This document shows, in pieces, positions 1 to 11,457 of a DNA stretch of 64,000 nt (within the stretch, counting starts at the first letter, position 1; the number at the start of each line of letters is the position of its first letter). Location of the stretch: the NCBI GenBank assembly GCA_015178975.1, contig WHVD01000018.1, positions 722,001 through 786,000 on the forward strand, read 5' to 3'. Origin of the DNA: Hysterangium stoloniferum (taxonomy: Eukaryota; Basidiomycota; Agaricomycetes; Hysterangiales; Hysterangiaceae). A program made the translations under genes and the position numbers. A model generated the notes under the pieces. The model worked only from the letters and a program-made list of their open reading frames with translations. It did not search any database and had not been told where the DNA came from.

Positions 1-652
1 AAGCCAAGTCCTTCTGATCGGTCCCCGTCGGCCTACTGACATTAGTCAGTTTTCTGTTCTTAACAGTGTGTTTCAAAGAGAGGAATAGAGTGGAAAATGT
101 ACTGAGTTTACTGGGGGGGAATCTAAGCTGATTTTCTGACTGGATTGTATGTACAGTACAACATCTGCCAGACTATATAGACTGTGGAATGTATGTTATA
201 CCAAATCCAGTAATAATGAAATCCAAACAAGTAATCATGAAACGAGATAAGTAAACACCAAATTAGGTGTTAGGAGTGGGATGGAATGGGGGCAGAGTCT
301 GAAACGACAGGTCATTAGACCATAATGGGAATGGGATGGGAGTGGAGTCTGAAATGTGACAGGTCATTTGACCATAATGGGAATGGTGCTCAGTTAGAAA
401 GCTGAGGAGTTTTCCGAGTGGGGTCCAGTGACTGATGCATGGGACAGGGTCAGAGATAGACAGGTACAATGTGCACGGGTCCTGGTGGGTATTCTGGTGA
501 CTGATTCATGAGACAACAAAGGTCGGACATGGGCAGGTTCAATTTCCGGGTCCCGGAGGGTATTCCAGTTACATAACTGATAACTGGTGTATATAGGGTG
601 TGGGTGCATATAGGGTAGTGCCTGGAGTCCAGTGGGTTTTCTGGTCATGACA
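1..652 (-). repeat. Ty3/gypsy-type LTR fragment, copy A
   Basis: On the minus strand this begins with TGTCATGACCAG and runs off the window edge. The same sequence recurs at 32179-33033, 33049-33944 and 61253-61731. Shared landmarks are the tract around 'acacctaatttggtgt', the segment about a genomic TTACTGGATTTGGTAT, and repeated 'gtcaaatgacctgtcac' blocks. A decayed gypsy reverse transcriptase lies just upstream in the same orientation, so I read the family as gypsy LTRs. The pairing of LTR and coding remnant is inferred. Confidence 0.6.
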
Positions 653-1239
653 CTTCAGCAATTTGGACAAGTGTGTTAAGCATGGGGCTTACAGGTAGGT
701 CTCTGGGGGAAACCCACAGAAGTTCTGGAAAAGGATGTGGCTTCAGCTTATGTGCTGTACCATCACAAGATCATGTTGTCCAACTTCAGATGGGTGTGGA
801 CAGGAAACCCATGGGTTCTGAGAATATGCAGGGGCAAACTACTAGAGAGGTATGTAGTTGATTTTCTGATCAGATTGTTATGTACAGATATGTAACTACT
901 TGACTATATAGACTTATAGACTATTATACTACTAATTCAGAGATACAAAAAGACATAACAGACATACAATCAAACAATAAACCAGATGTCAAACAGATTG
1001 GGAACAAGGGGTAGATGTCAAACAGGCAAGGATGAGTTGGGAACAAGAGGGTCCAGAATGTCTGGTCAGAGTCTGGTGACTGGTTCATACAGTATAGAGA
1101 GTCAAGTGCATATACATAGGATGGGTTCCAGGTCCTGGAGGGTTTCCCAGTCCTAACAAAGTGATAGGCATGTTTAAGGTCTATCTTGATGTAAATTCAG
1201 ACTTCATGGGGCATCAAGTAAATCTGTAATGAACAGGAG
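653..1239. other. Non-coding stretch, probable gypsy internal debris
   Basis: No convincing gene. A short block near 745-765 (cttcagcttatgtgctg) recurs near 59768 and, inverted, near 32965 and 33800, always beside the gypsy LTR family. I therefore treat this as internal or junk sequence of that family. Confidence 0.35.
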
Positions 1240-1261
1240 CAGATATTTTTCTTTCCATGTT

Positions 1262-1392
1262 ATGGAATTGAGGCCTCAGAATCAACACAGAAGCAAAGGG
1301 ATCCATCCTTCTTTTTGACAAAAAGGACAGGTGCTCCAAATGGAGACTTGGAGGGTCAGATAAAACCCACTGACAAATGTTTGTCCAGGAAC
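1262..1392 (-). pseudogene. Ty3/gypsy reverse transcriptase remnant
   Basis: The minus strand reads FLDKHLSVGFI, a stop codon, then PSKSPFGAPVLFVKKKDGSL. The second block is the strongly conserved N-terminal segment of gypsy reverse transcriptase (S-P-x-G-A-P-V-L-F-V-x-K-K-D-G). The in-frame stop and the absence of the rest of the polymerase show that the copy is dead. Orientation matches the LTR fragment at 1-652. Confidence 0.7.
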
Positions 1393-1499
1393 TCTCAGAT
1401 AGCAGAAAGTTCTGATTGGGATAATGGGTAGGTAGTTCCTGATGTGGTCTGCAGTGACAAACGACAAAGTCGACTATGACTCCTACAACCACGACTCAC

Positions 1500-2631
1500 A
1501 CTCTGGGTGAGGTATCAAGGATTATCATCATTATTCTCGCTGCCAATCCCTACGATATCTATATTTCCGCTGCCCCACCATCCTTCCTTCCCAAATTGGT
1601 CCTAGAGCACAGACTGGACTATTTCTCATCCCCGTTCTGTTTCAAAATTGTATATTTTTCATTTCTGTACTAGATCTCTTCGTTTGATAAAAATAATGAA
1701 GGACTGAATTCAATGTGTTCACTATTGAGGATGAGGAAGCTGTGAAAAACCATTATGTCATGAGTTTTATTAATTATTTAATTGACCCGTAGACTAATAC
1801 CCCCCGACATGCAGCAGACATTCACTAAAAATAGCATCGCTATACATCGTGGTGTCTACTGAAAGGGTTTGATGTACTGGCAGACCATACCATTCCTCTG
1901 GAGTCCCTCCATACGAGTCTACGCCATCGATTACCAGTGACCTTTATCCGCCAAATTACCTGTCGTATAAATATCACAGTATTTACTTCAACAAATATAT
2001 TATAAGGAGAGAAAGAGAAGAGATTCCGTGTCAAACTTTTCTAAACTCTCACCCATCCTGCTTATCTAAGTCTTTTGATCCTTTTCTATCATTTTGCCCC
2101 CTAGGTCATTTGTTCTCTACTTCTGAAGTTAGTGTGCTTTTTAAATCTAAAATTTAACACGAAAATTTCTTTTTTCCGTGCTTCCCCTCAGGCAAGTGGG
2201 ACTGCGTACTAGTATACAAGGGGATCACGGCGGTATATCAAACAAGTTTAATGATTCCACCCGGACCAGCAACACTTCGGATTACAATTTGTAAATCATT
2301 CGACGCCATGAATTTGGAGAAGCCTCAGGCTTTCCTTTTACCAGGTAAGATGTATGGCTTGCGCTTGTATCCCGTGGGAGGCTTTATAGTTTTCCTCCCC
2401 GATGGATCATGTAACTAATTTATTTCAATAAAATTCCAAGCAGACTTTTTAGGTATCCACACAAGTGCTATTCGGGGTGTATGTTCGAGTACAAGGCAAG
2501 ACTGTAAATATTTCAAATCACGTTAAACCAATATTCGAATATATCAGGCAAGACCGAGTCCCAAGCAACTTGAACGACACCCTAGACTGATCTAGAATAG
2601 ACCAATTTAGCTGCATCACTCGTACGCCATA
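1500..2631. other. Intergenic, nothing recognised
   Basis: AT-rich sequence with only short, unconvincing open frames. It lies between the gypsy remnant and the 3' end of the minus-strand sugar transporter and probably holds that gene's 3' UTR and terminator. No specific signal was identified. Confidence 0.4.
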
Positions 2632-5367
2632 TCATTGTTTACGCCAGTCTAATAGCATTTGTCGTAAGGAGCTTTTATGGTTTGGTTTGCCATTTCCATT
2701 CTCCCAGCTGGAGAGGGAGCCGTTGCCATTGTTGCCATTTCCGTTGCAAGGGGGAGGCACCCATCCCCGCGAGCTCCATGCCTTTATATTTGGATCATTA
2801 TACATCTACGACAAAATTAATATGAGAGGTAATTTCAAAGTAATGACACCTACCCTATCCACATCTTCAAGACTAAGTCCCTTGGGCTCGTAAAGGAATA
2901 GGTAGACCACAACTAGGAGGAAGAATTAGTCGTACTTATGAAACAGAAAAGCCCAGCCAGACCTGCACCAGCGAGATTGGACGCTATTGCAAGGGAAAAT
3001 AAGTACGATGGCTTCTATAACGAAATAATCTCCATTACCAGCAAAGACAAAGCCATACTTAAATTGAATCGCCGATGTGATGAAAGGTGTAAAAAACGCT
3101 ATTAAGAAATTCTTTCAAAGCGAATCTGAGTTATGTTCGAAAAAAGGTAAAAGGGCTTACCCATAGCCAGTTACATGAAGTGGATAAGGAAGCTTGTTTT
3201 GCTCTTGATCGTGTTGGGAACGTCTCTCCAATAATAATCCAAACGCCACTATAAACATAATATTGAGTCACTCTTGGAAAGGGAGCGACCAAATGCAAGC
3301 TAACGGTGCCCAAGTGCTTGCATAGCCCAAGATAAACAAACATGCAGAGACAATCATCACTATGGCATTCAGTTCAGCGGAATCAGACTGAACCGGACGT
3401 ATTGAACTTACCAGTTCCAATAGTTTTATCGCCTTGGGGATTCTTTGCTGTGCCAGCCCCAGCAAAAACAAATAGCCAGGCCGCCTGCCATAGACCTCCA
3501 ATAATGAGGGGCCTTCGGCGGCCAAACTAGCAAGTATGGATTTAACGTCCGAGATAAAATACCATAGTATAGAGACTTTAGATGACCTTTTCCATGATAT
3601 AAAGACCAAGAAATGTGCACACAAAATTCACGGCACCAAGGATAAGCTGTGTGATAAATGAATCTTCAATACCAACCGCGAGAAAAACAGTTGCTCCATA
3701 GTAGAAACTAAAATGTGTGGAGAGTTAGTCAAAGAAGTTCTGAAGATATTAGTATACTTACAAGTAGTTCGCCCCAGTAAGCTGCTGAAGACTTTGCAAT
3801 GTCATACCTATTACGTATTAAGGTGATGGTCGAGTTAAACTATATTCAGCTCACCAAGTAAAGTTCGATATCGGGTTTTCCTCTTCTCTCTAAAACAATC
3901 CAGCCAGGTTGCTTTTTCCATAGTTTTTTCTTGCTCAATCTGTTTGTGAATTGCTCGTAGTTCACTCTGAACTGTGGGTTCCTGGCGGGCTTTCTCCTTT
4001 GACAGACCACTAATACGTGCAATGGATCGTGCGCATTTGTCCCAGTGTCCATGGAAAGCACACCACCTAGCAGATATGTGAAGCCAATGGTTGGGATAAC
4101 AATTTTAAATACATACCGAGGACTTTCAGGCATCAAAAATATACCAATACCAAGCACTCCAGACCAGATGAGGCCGATTCCAACAACTACACGCCATGCT
4201 TCAGGTCCTGGAAGACTTCGTGCACCGATTGAGATGGCATATGCAACAACAATTCCAAATGTGATGAACACTGAGATAAAGGCTTGAATATTCTGATCAA
4301 AGCCAAAAACCCATGGGCTCACATTGGTAAGTCCCACTGGATGAGAAGTGTTTTATTAATCAGCAGGAAGACGTAATGAGTGAGAACTCACGTTAATGTA
4401 CCGCGGATTTGAGGTGGGGCTGTCTCAGCCTGATACTATGCCAACGATGAGTTATTTGATACCACGATATAGTGAACACATACTATGGGGACAACAGCAC
4501 TCAATCCCCCAACCCCAAATCCAGATATTAGACGACCCACTGATGGCATTGCATCAACTCTGCAGAATGAAGCAGAGTGGCGGAACGCACCAGCATACTG
4601 ATACCATCCTCTCTCTGTTGTAATTTGAATGATTACACCGATAGAGAATATCAGACAGTCAAATGATATGGCCCTTCGTCGACCTACATTGTCAGCAATT
4701 CTGAATGAAAACACAGAATAAGTCCCTGTAGAACGCCTCGAAAAATCACTCACGGTGCTCCGACAAGGGCGCCAATGAATGTTCCAACGCTAAGGAGAGC
4801 AACAATCAAGCCTGGACAGTGTGTTCGGAAGTGAAATTATTGAGATAGAGGAGTCGACCTACCCTTTCTAACCATTGAAAAATTGCATGATGAGACATCT
4901 CCCGGAACTTTACATTGTGAAAAGCGAAGTAGGAAGTCCTTCATGAGTAGAATGTCAGATATCTGGCCGGTGTCATACTGAAAATAGATGTCAGCCCAAG
5001 CGGATTTTTGAGACTAACACCATTGTACTCCAAATATAAACTAATGAATAGAATATGTTAGAAGGATTGGAAGGTAATTGGAATACACATACTCCTCCCA
5101 TAGAAGCCAGCAATGCCAACTCGATTGCTATAATCCCAATTGGCACTCCTTTTCTGTGATGTAGAAAGCCTGCATTAGGATAACCCCTAACGCAAACATC
5201 GAGAGCTCACGCGTGAAATAATGACCATGTCATAGTTATGATAGTTTGAGTAAATTAATAGATGGAGGTTGGAATGTAAAAGTAACGAAGAAAGAAAGAA
5301 GAGACATTATCAGAACCACTTACGGATGTCGGGCAGGGTAAACTGTTCCGGAAATATGGTATCTCAT
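2632..5367 (-). CDS. MFS hexose transporter (sugar/H+ symporter)
   Basis: A plasma-membrane monosaccharide importer of the fungal sugar-porter family, split by at least ten short introns. Exons read in order: an N-terminal helix ending GGFIFGYDTGQISD (loop 1 motif); RKGLIVALLSVGTFIGAL; DNVGRRRAI; VGRLISGFGVGGLSAVVP; YQAETAPPQIRGTL; FLMPESPRY, the PESPRY hallmark; a basic central loop; MTLQSLQQLTGANYF; EKFGRR-type RRPLIIGGLWQAAW; GETFPTRSRAKQASL; and the tail FLYEPKGLSLEDVDR, then an Asn/Gly-rich C-terminus and a TGA at 2632-2634. Tested junctions (for example FG|YD, RK|G, YA|V, GAP|IAD) keep frame, so it looks intact at roughly 520 residues. The start at 5367 is the first in-frame ATG before the ARHPKGVPIG exon. 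Substrate (glucose or another hexose/pentose) cannot be read from sequence. Confidence 0.9.
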
Positions 5368-6890
5368 GGCGATGATGCTAATTCGACGTGCTACATTAAC
5401 TAACAACTACGATTCTACTTAGAAAGTACACCGGTGTCCGTAACTACATAGATAATGCTTTCCATCTTAAGCTGACGACATCGGCGCCGCGCCTCGCCCC
5501 GGGAGGCTGAACCACGACACGCACTCTTATGCTATTACCGACATTTTCTAACTCTCCGTTCCTTATATGAACGAAATTGTTAAGTGTCATATGGGACATT
5601 TTATTGGCAATAAAAGTCATACTGATTTCAATAGCATTACAAGCCATGGGGTGTTGATAGTGCGCAAAATGAGATTAACGGGATCGTGCTACCCCTTGTC
5701 TTGAAAAGTCCACCATTCGCGAGTAGTGATTCATTACGTATAGTCTATACCAACATTGATCACAAAATGCACCCTCCATCCTGAGACTCCTGTGGACATT
5801 GGCAGGAAAAATCAAATCTAAGATGCGGTTGACCGCATCATACCTGCAGGGACGACTAGTCCCCGGATTGTCTTCCAAAGGTTCCAGGTTCCGACTACTT
5901 GGAACCAAACTGACGCTCCGTGCACCAGACCGGGTTTGATTGCCGATTGAAAAAACCTCTTTCCATTGCCTGTTGTTGTTGCTGTGTTCACAACGGCCTT
6001 GACAACCATCGCTACTGACTCCCTGATATCCCTATGCACACATATCAAATACGGTCGGTACTTGGATATATTCTCGTGACTATGACGTCAACTCCGGCTG
6101 CTGGGCAACTCACATGAGGGACCAGTCGCGCGATCGGAGCTCGCCATTGCTAGATTTGGGTTTGTATCGTGGTCAGTTCAAGCTCAGAAACACCACTGCC
6201 TCGAGTACAAAAGCCAGTAAAAATTCCATGGTCGTCCGCGAACCAACCACCAAAGAGTCTCAGGTGACTATTCCCGTTTGTCATGGGCAATGGACGTTAC
6301 GTCTGAGTGAGGGGGGAGCTCATGTGTGCTGCAGGTTGGTTGCAATCTGATCGTCTGATCGATTGAATAAGGTATGAAATTGATTTATCAATTGCATGTA
6401 AATATTGCGAATTTGTTATCAACACAACAGTGATTTGGTTGCAACCACTGTCTTTCCTGAATACTCTGGCGTTGTAAGGATTTCTGTGCGTCGACGGGAT
6501 AATTTAATAAGAACATGAGGCTGCAGACTTCATTAGCAATGTCCACGAAGCACAAGACTTCCTTTGTTTACCTCTCTATTCTAAATACTCACACTTTTAG
6601 TAGTTGGAGGGTGGTAATCTGGAGTCGAATCCCATGCTTATCAGTGAATGCCACATGACAATCTGTCGGCGCCGTAGGCCATCAAGGAGCTGAAAGGGTA
6701 GACTAGTTATTGTAAATTCTATCTATAGCTCATTAACATTGCAGACTTTAACGCCTTGGTTGTGACTGAAACTCGGAAGTTCCACCATACATGCAAACAT
6801 TATCGTCTAAATTTCTCAAGTCATGCATGGCCTGTAGATAAAATACAAGCAGTAGGAAGGAACGAATTTGATATAGCGAAGCTGCTGTCG
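5368..6890. other. Intergenic with unassigned minus-strand open frames
   Basis: Minus-strand frames at 5675-5908 and 5818-6048 overlap in different phases and end near a plausible donor at about 5845. A candidate upstream start (MASSDRATGP, near 6151) is followed by a GTGAGT donor, but the phase does not join cleanly to either frame. I find no family similarity. This may be a small, possibly broken gene or chance ORFs; I do not call a CDS. Confidence 0.3.
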
Positions 6891-7986
6891 TTATTCCGAT
6901 ACAGACTTTGGAATACCATCGCCCTCGCCCTCCCAGTCAGAATCTGATTCAATATGTGCATTAAACATCTCTAAAATGCTTCCTATTGCACCCCACATGA
7001 AGCCTTCTGTAAGTCCGGTACGAATTACGTGAGGGTCTGCTTCCTCAACGAACTGCAATGCGTGCTTAAGAATCGGCTGATCGCAATGTCGGAATCTTGG
7101 AAACTTGAGTTGGCCGGAAGCGAGTTCGAGATCGAGCAGAGATGCGGGTCTTTGGATCGCAGCAAATATCGACGCGATTATAGTAACAGGGTAGAATACA
7201 AAATCACTATGTTGGAAATACTATTATGAACAATGTGAGGTGCACATTTAGTGGAAAAGGGACTGACCGAAAACGTAACCCGTCTCGTCCTCCCGTCTCG
7301 TCGACATCGGTCTTGCACCACACCACGTTATCCACGGCGATGGCAAGTCTCCCATGCTTTTGGTCCCAATGCTGATGAAGAATACCATCTAGTTTCTTAA
7401 AGTCGTACGTCCGTTCTGCGATCGTGACCTTGAAGCCATCCGCCTCGCCGATGGCCGAAACACCCTTTCCACTCCACACCAAACTCGTATCGACGCCCAA
7501 ATAAAAGTCGTCGAGGTGCACGACCCGGCCTAACACAATCGCGCGGAGAATATTCTCGCGAAGCTTGTCAATGACGAATGGCGGGACACTCTTCCGCGCA
7601 GTGGCTTGGATGTGGTCGATTCGTACCCTGAGCCAGGTCTGGTCGCGTCGTGGGAGTCGCACGCGAAGTGTGAGACTGTTGCAATGCCCAGAGCCCAGGG
7701 GACCACAATGCCGGAGACCTGTCATGTCAACCGTGGCAAAATAGGGATCGTCGAGAGTGGGGATGTGGAGGGCTAGCTTCACGCTGGCCAATCTAGTGAT
7801 CCACCCTCCTTCTTCATCCAGGCTATAGTATGATATTCCGTGGACAGAAAGGGTTGAAAGGTGCAGTTCATGGATAGATATGCAGCGTAAGGTGTAGACA
7901 CACTTTCGAAAAGCTCCGAGGAACGCGAAGAATGAACGAGATGGGACAGCGGTTATTCTCGACATTATGCGAAATCCTCCGTTCAT
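6891..7986 (-). CDS. Hypothetical 344-aa protein, two exons
   Basis: Exon 1 covers 7986-7268 and exon 2 7206-6891, joined by a 61-nt intron with a GTCAGT donor and CATAG acceptor. The spliced frame is open for 344 codons to a TAA at 6891-6893. The intron is needed: without it the frame stops at 7207. The protein is soluble-looking with no signal peptide. Its first third (IHELHLSTLSVHGISYYS, then alternating hydrophobic strands) faintly resembles the N-terminal beta-strand region of Fmp27/BLTP2-type lipid-transfer proteins, but that is a weak impression and the protein is far too short for that family. The C-terminus is acidic (ESDSDWEGEGDG). Met-7 (7968) is an alternative start. Function unknown; gene reality is well supported by the clean splice. 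Confidence 0.7.
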
Positions 7987-8124
7987 GGTCTCTGAGGAGT
8001 AGCATTTCTAGTTAGTCTCAATTCGTTCGTTCGCAAGATTAGTCGTGACGGCTGTTCAACCGGAGTGACGGGATCGAAATTGTAAATGATGCTTTGATAC
8101 TCTTTAACTTGCATATTTTCAAGA

Positions 8125-8206
8125 TCTCAGTTAGTATAGAGGTTAGTATCCGCGCTTGTCATACAATGGTCCGCGCGAGACCGGGGTTCGATTCCCCGAC
8201 TGAGAG
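8125..8206 (+). tRNA. tRNA-Asp (GUC) with a 10-nt intron
   Basis: The acceptor stem TCTCAGT (8125-8131) pairs fully with ACTGAGA (8199-8205), followed by discriminator G at 8206. The D-arm is TAGTATAGAGGTTAGTA. The anticodon stem CGCGC (8151-8155) pairs with GCGCG, the anticodon GTC is at 8158-8160, and A37 is at 8161. The T-arm is CGGGG-TTCGATT-CCCCG, a perfect stem. Between A37 and C38 there are ten extra bases (8162-8171), the canonical position for a eukaryotic nuclear tRNA intron. The CCA end is not encoded, as expected. Confidence 0.93.
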
Positions 8207-8948
8207 AATATTTTTGGCGTTATTTTTCTTCTCACCTACCCAGACCAAAGTCAAATCCTGGTCCCCTCGGCGTTAATTTCATCGTCTATGTTACTTAGGC
8301 ACAAGGATGGCTTCTTGACCTGTCATCGCATAATATCGCAGGCATGCTTCCACCATTCAAGTAGGAGGGTTGTATTCTGTTGTGGAGGCAAAATGCTCCC
8401 TAATAAATACCAGGGTTATATCCTGCTGTGGGAGATAACCAAGAAACTTCCTGAGGAAAGCCCCATATTGCTAAGTAACTGTCGCTGCGAACAACGTTGA
8501 TCGGTTGACCGAAGGACAACATACCCCAACAAGTAGCAAGTTTCAAGACCAGTGCATGCGTGCACGTGGCATAGCTGGGATACTAGCCTTCTTTTAAGGC
8601 CGTGCTCGGCGGCGGCCTTGTTCCTACCCAGCCAACGACTAAGTGATACCCATATGACCCTGCACGATGCACTCAGCAATGCCGCACTTCCTCACTGATA
8701 CGCGATATGGCGATGGGAATGATCTCTGAAGAGGATGGATCGCAGCATGGACACGTCAGCGTTTTTTGTTTATCGAGGCTCGTACATCTGCGGTACTACT
8801 AACGACCAGGGGCTATGCAAGAGGCGGCGCGTCGATCGAGTACATGTATTAGCGCACGCTTCGAATCGCACACATAAAGGCGGCTCGCCATGTGACGCAT
8901 TTTTTTCATTGTGAACGCGTCCTCCTTAATTTTACAAGCACAGGCAAG
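8207..8948. other. Intergenic, probable promoter region of phosphatase A
   Basis: A short T-run at 8211-8216 just after the tRNA is a plausible RNA polymerase III terminator. The rest has only short overlapping ORFs. Nothing else was recognised. Confidence 0.4.
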
Positions 8949-10632
8949 ATGATGGTGAAACGCGTTGCATCGTCTGCATTTACGGCGATTTTGGTGCTGG
9001 CGGTAGGTTGTGGCTATTGTGCGGCTGCTTCGCATCCGGAGATAGAGCGGACGACGCCGACTTGCCAGCTTCGACACTGCATTCGCTGGCTCAGTATTCA
9101 CCTGCGTTTCCGCTGGGAGCGTATAAACCCGCGAAAGGGTGCAGCCTGACGCAAGTACATCGTCCCATTCTATATTTAGCCCGCGTTTACTAACGATATA
9201 ATTCAAAGGTCAACATCGTACGTTGCCTCTTTGGGATCTTTCTTCCCCGATTTCTCTGAGTCGCGCTAGCTTCAACGACACGGCGCGCGATTTCCCACGT
9301 CTAGTGCGGGTGCCCGCATCCAGTCGGCCGTGGCGAAGTTGCAGAATGCCACGACGATTGTCGCTGCGAATCTCCAGTTTGTCAAGACGTATGTTTACGA
9401 CTTGGGGCATGACGATTTGATCTCCTTCGGTGCAGCACAGTGTGTATTAAAATGGCACACGTTCGCGATGCGGGAGTCTTAATTTTGTGGACGTGTGGTT
9501 TTTTAGGTCGTTTGACGCAGGACAGGTGGTGTTCGAGCGGTACAAGGGGTTCCTCACCCAGGGCAGTGTACCGTTTGTCCGCGCCTCCAGTGCCCCGCGG
9601 GTGATATCTTCGGCAACAAACTGGACGGCAGGTACGCGTTCATATATACCCAATCACCGTGAATAAAATAAAATAAAATAAACTCAATTTGACAGGATTC
9701 GTGCACGCAAACGGAGGTCACTTTATCCCGGCTGCCCCTATCATTTTAAATGAAGCTGCAAATGTGAGGCTGGAGTATTTCTGTTTCCCGCTAATGACAC
9801 TTATTATTATTATTAAATGCCATAAGGATACCCTAGATGACAACATGTGCCCTGATGCCGGCAGCTCAGATCCACAGACGACAACCTGGCAAGACACATT
9901 CGGCCCTGCCGTTGTGGCACGTCTTAACGCGGCAGCGCCGGGGTCCAACCTTTCCAATGCGGATATTCCAAACCTGATATCTCTGTGCGCCTTTGACTCG
10001 CTGGCGAAAGAAACGCCAAGTCCGTGGTGTCGTGTATTCGATGCCAACGACTTTGCCAGTTTCGAGTATTTTGGCGATCTTGACAAGTACTACGGCACGG
10101 GGTGGGTAAAACTCGCAAGCACAGTGTGGGTTCCCGCTGACGCCACATGAGCAGCTACGGGCAGCCCCTCGGGCGGGTCCAAGGGGTGGGATATGTGAAC
10201 GAGCTCCTCGCCAGACTTACCGGGAAGCCCGTGCAGGACGGGACGCAGACGAATCGGACGCTCGACGCGTCCCCAGGGACGTTCCCACTCGACCGCACGC
10301 TCTACGCCGATTTCTCCCACGACAACCAGATGATTGCCATCTATGCTGGGCTGGGCATCGTCCGCCCCGCCGCGGCGCCGAACCCTGCCGTGCCCGATCC
10401 CCGTAGGGCCTGGCTTGCGTCCCACCTTGTCCCGTTCGCCTCCGTGTTTGTGACGGAGAGGCTACTGTGCGGGGGGCAGGCGAGCATCCGGATGCTGATG
10501 AATGACGCGATTGTGCCTCTGGAGATATGTGGGGCCGGCAGGGATGGGATCTGCACGCTGGATGCGTTTGTTGCAAGCCAGACGTATGCGAGGAACAATG
10601 GGGAAGGGGACTTTGAACAATGTTTCGTATAA
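8949..10632 (+). CDS. Secreted histidine acid phosphatase (phytase-like), copy A
   Basis: Extracellular phosphomonoesterase/phytase of histidine phosphatase clan branch 2. Exons: 8949-9154, 9209-9217 (nine bases), 9270-9439, 9507-9631, 9696-9763, 9827-10101 and 10155-10632. The catalytic RHGARFPTS lies at the start of exon 3 and the proton-donor HD (FSHDNQM) in the last exon. Other family marks are QYSPAFP near the mature N-terminus, SATNWTAG, NLSNADI and GDLDKYY. All checked splices from exon 2 on keep frame. One problem: the signal-peptide frame starting at 8949 (MMVKRVASSAFTAILVLAV) is not in frame with the QYSPAFP segment, and no ordinary intron reconciles them. This is either a one-base indel (mutation or sequencing error) or an unusual intron of about 35-40 nt. 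GC content is higher than in copy B at 36199-37843. The next gene downstream is a DHA2 transporter. Confidence 0.85.
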
Positions 10633-11457
10633 AAAGGGTCGCTCGGTGTAGAACACAGACCTTGTGATTAATTGGGTAGTTCTTAAATCGACTCTTGGTC
10701 AGGAAGCTGATGGAATGATTCTTGCGCGAAGATCATGCAGATTAAACGTTGATAAGCATGCACTAAGCCTGGTTCCTCGTAAAGTGATTACATAAGGTTG
10801 CATCTGACTGTCAAGTGCTTTAGGGACCATTCAGTCATTAACGATCAAAAACAGCTTAATCACCGTGTTTGTGTCCACAAGTCACCATTCGGCTTCGGAG
10901 ATCAAACAGGTTCGGAGGCCGAGTACTTTATTGTACCGTGCGACAGGCACGGTAACGGGATGATCGGCTGATTGACCAAGAGGGATATACATACGTCCAT
11001 TTAATTATTACAATAGAATTCAATCGGCTGGAAATGCTATCCGAATGATATGATGGCCTACGAAGCTGTTTCATAACTACTTGTTGCACAGCAAAGTTGC
11101 CAAAGCGTAGTTATGCATCTTGGTGGATTGTGAAAAAAATAGCCCACTTCAGAGTCATCGCCCTTTAGTATCCAGAACATCTCGACAGTTGACAGAATGC
11201 CCTTATAGATGAACGCCACAAAGTGATCTAAGCGATGACTTAATCAAGGGAATAACAACTACATTTGGATATCTTTCAGTCTCCGCTCATGTCTCCCCCA
11301 TCTCCATTTGTTCATTGTTGCCGAGGGTTAAAGGCCACAAACGAAAATGTATTTTTGCGTGCTGGCAACCACGTTTCCCTTTCACTTCATAATACCTCCA
11401 ACCCGTTGTTTCAACTAGAATAGTCCCACCAACCTCCTAATCCCATCTTCTCCTAGC
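10633..11457. other. Intergenic between phosphatase A and DHA2 transporter
   Basis: About 825 bp with no coding signal. CT-rich stretches just before 11458 look like a fungal pyrimidine-rich core promoter. No other site was identified. Confidence 0.4.

Noticed and set aside
5675..6350. Short coding gene between the sugar transporter and the orphan gene
   Set aside because: Candidate exons exist but phases do not join and no family is recognised; left as unassigned.
7207..7986. Single-exon 259-aa reading of the orphan gene
   Set aside because: Using the 61-nt intron gives a longer in-frame product with a natural C-terminus; the unspliced tail is intron sequence.
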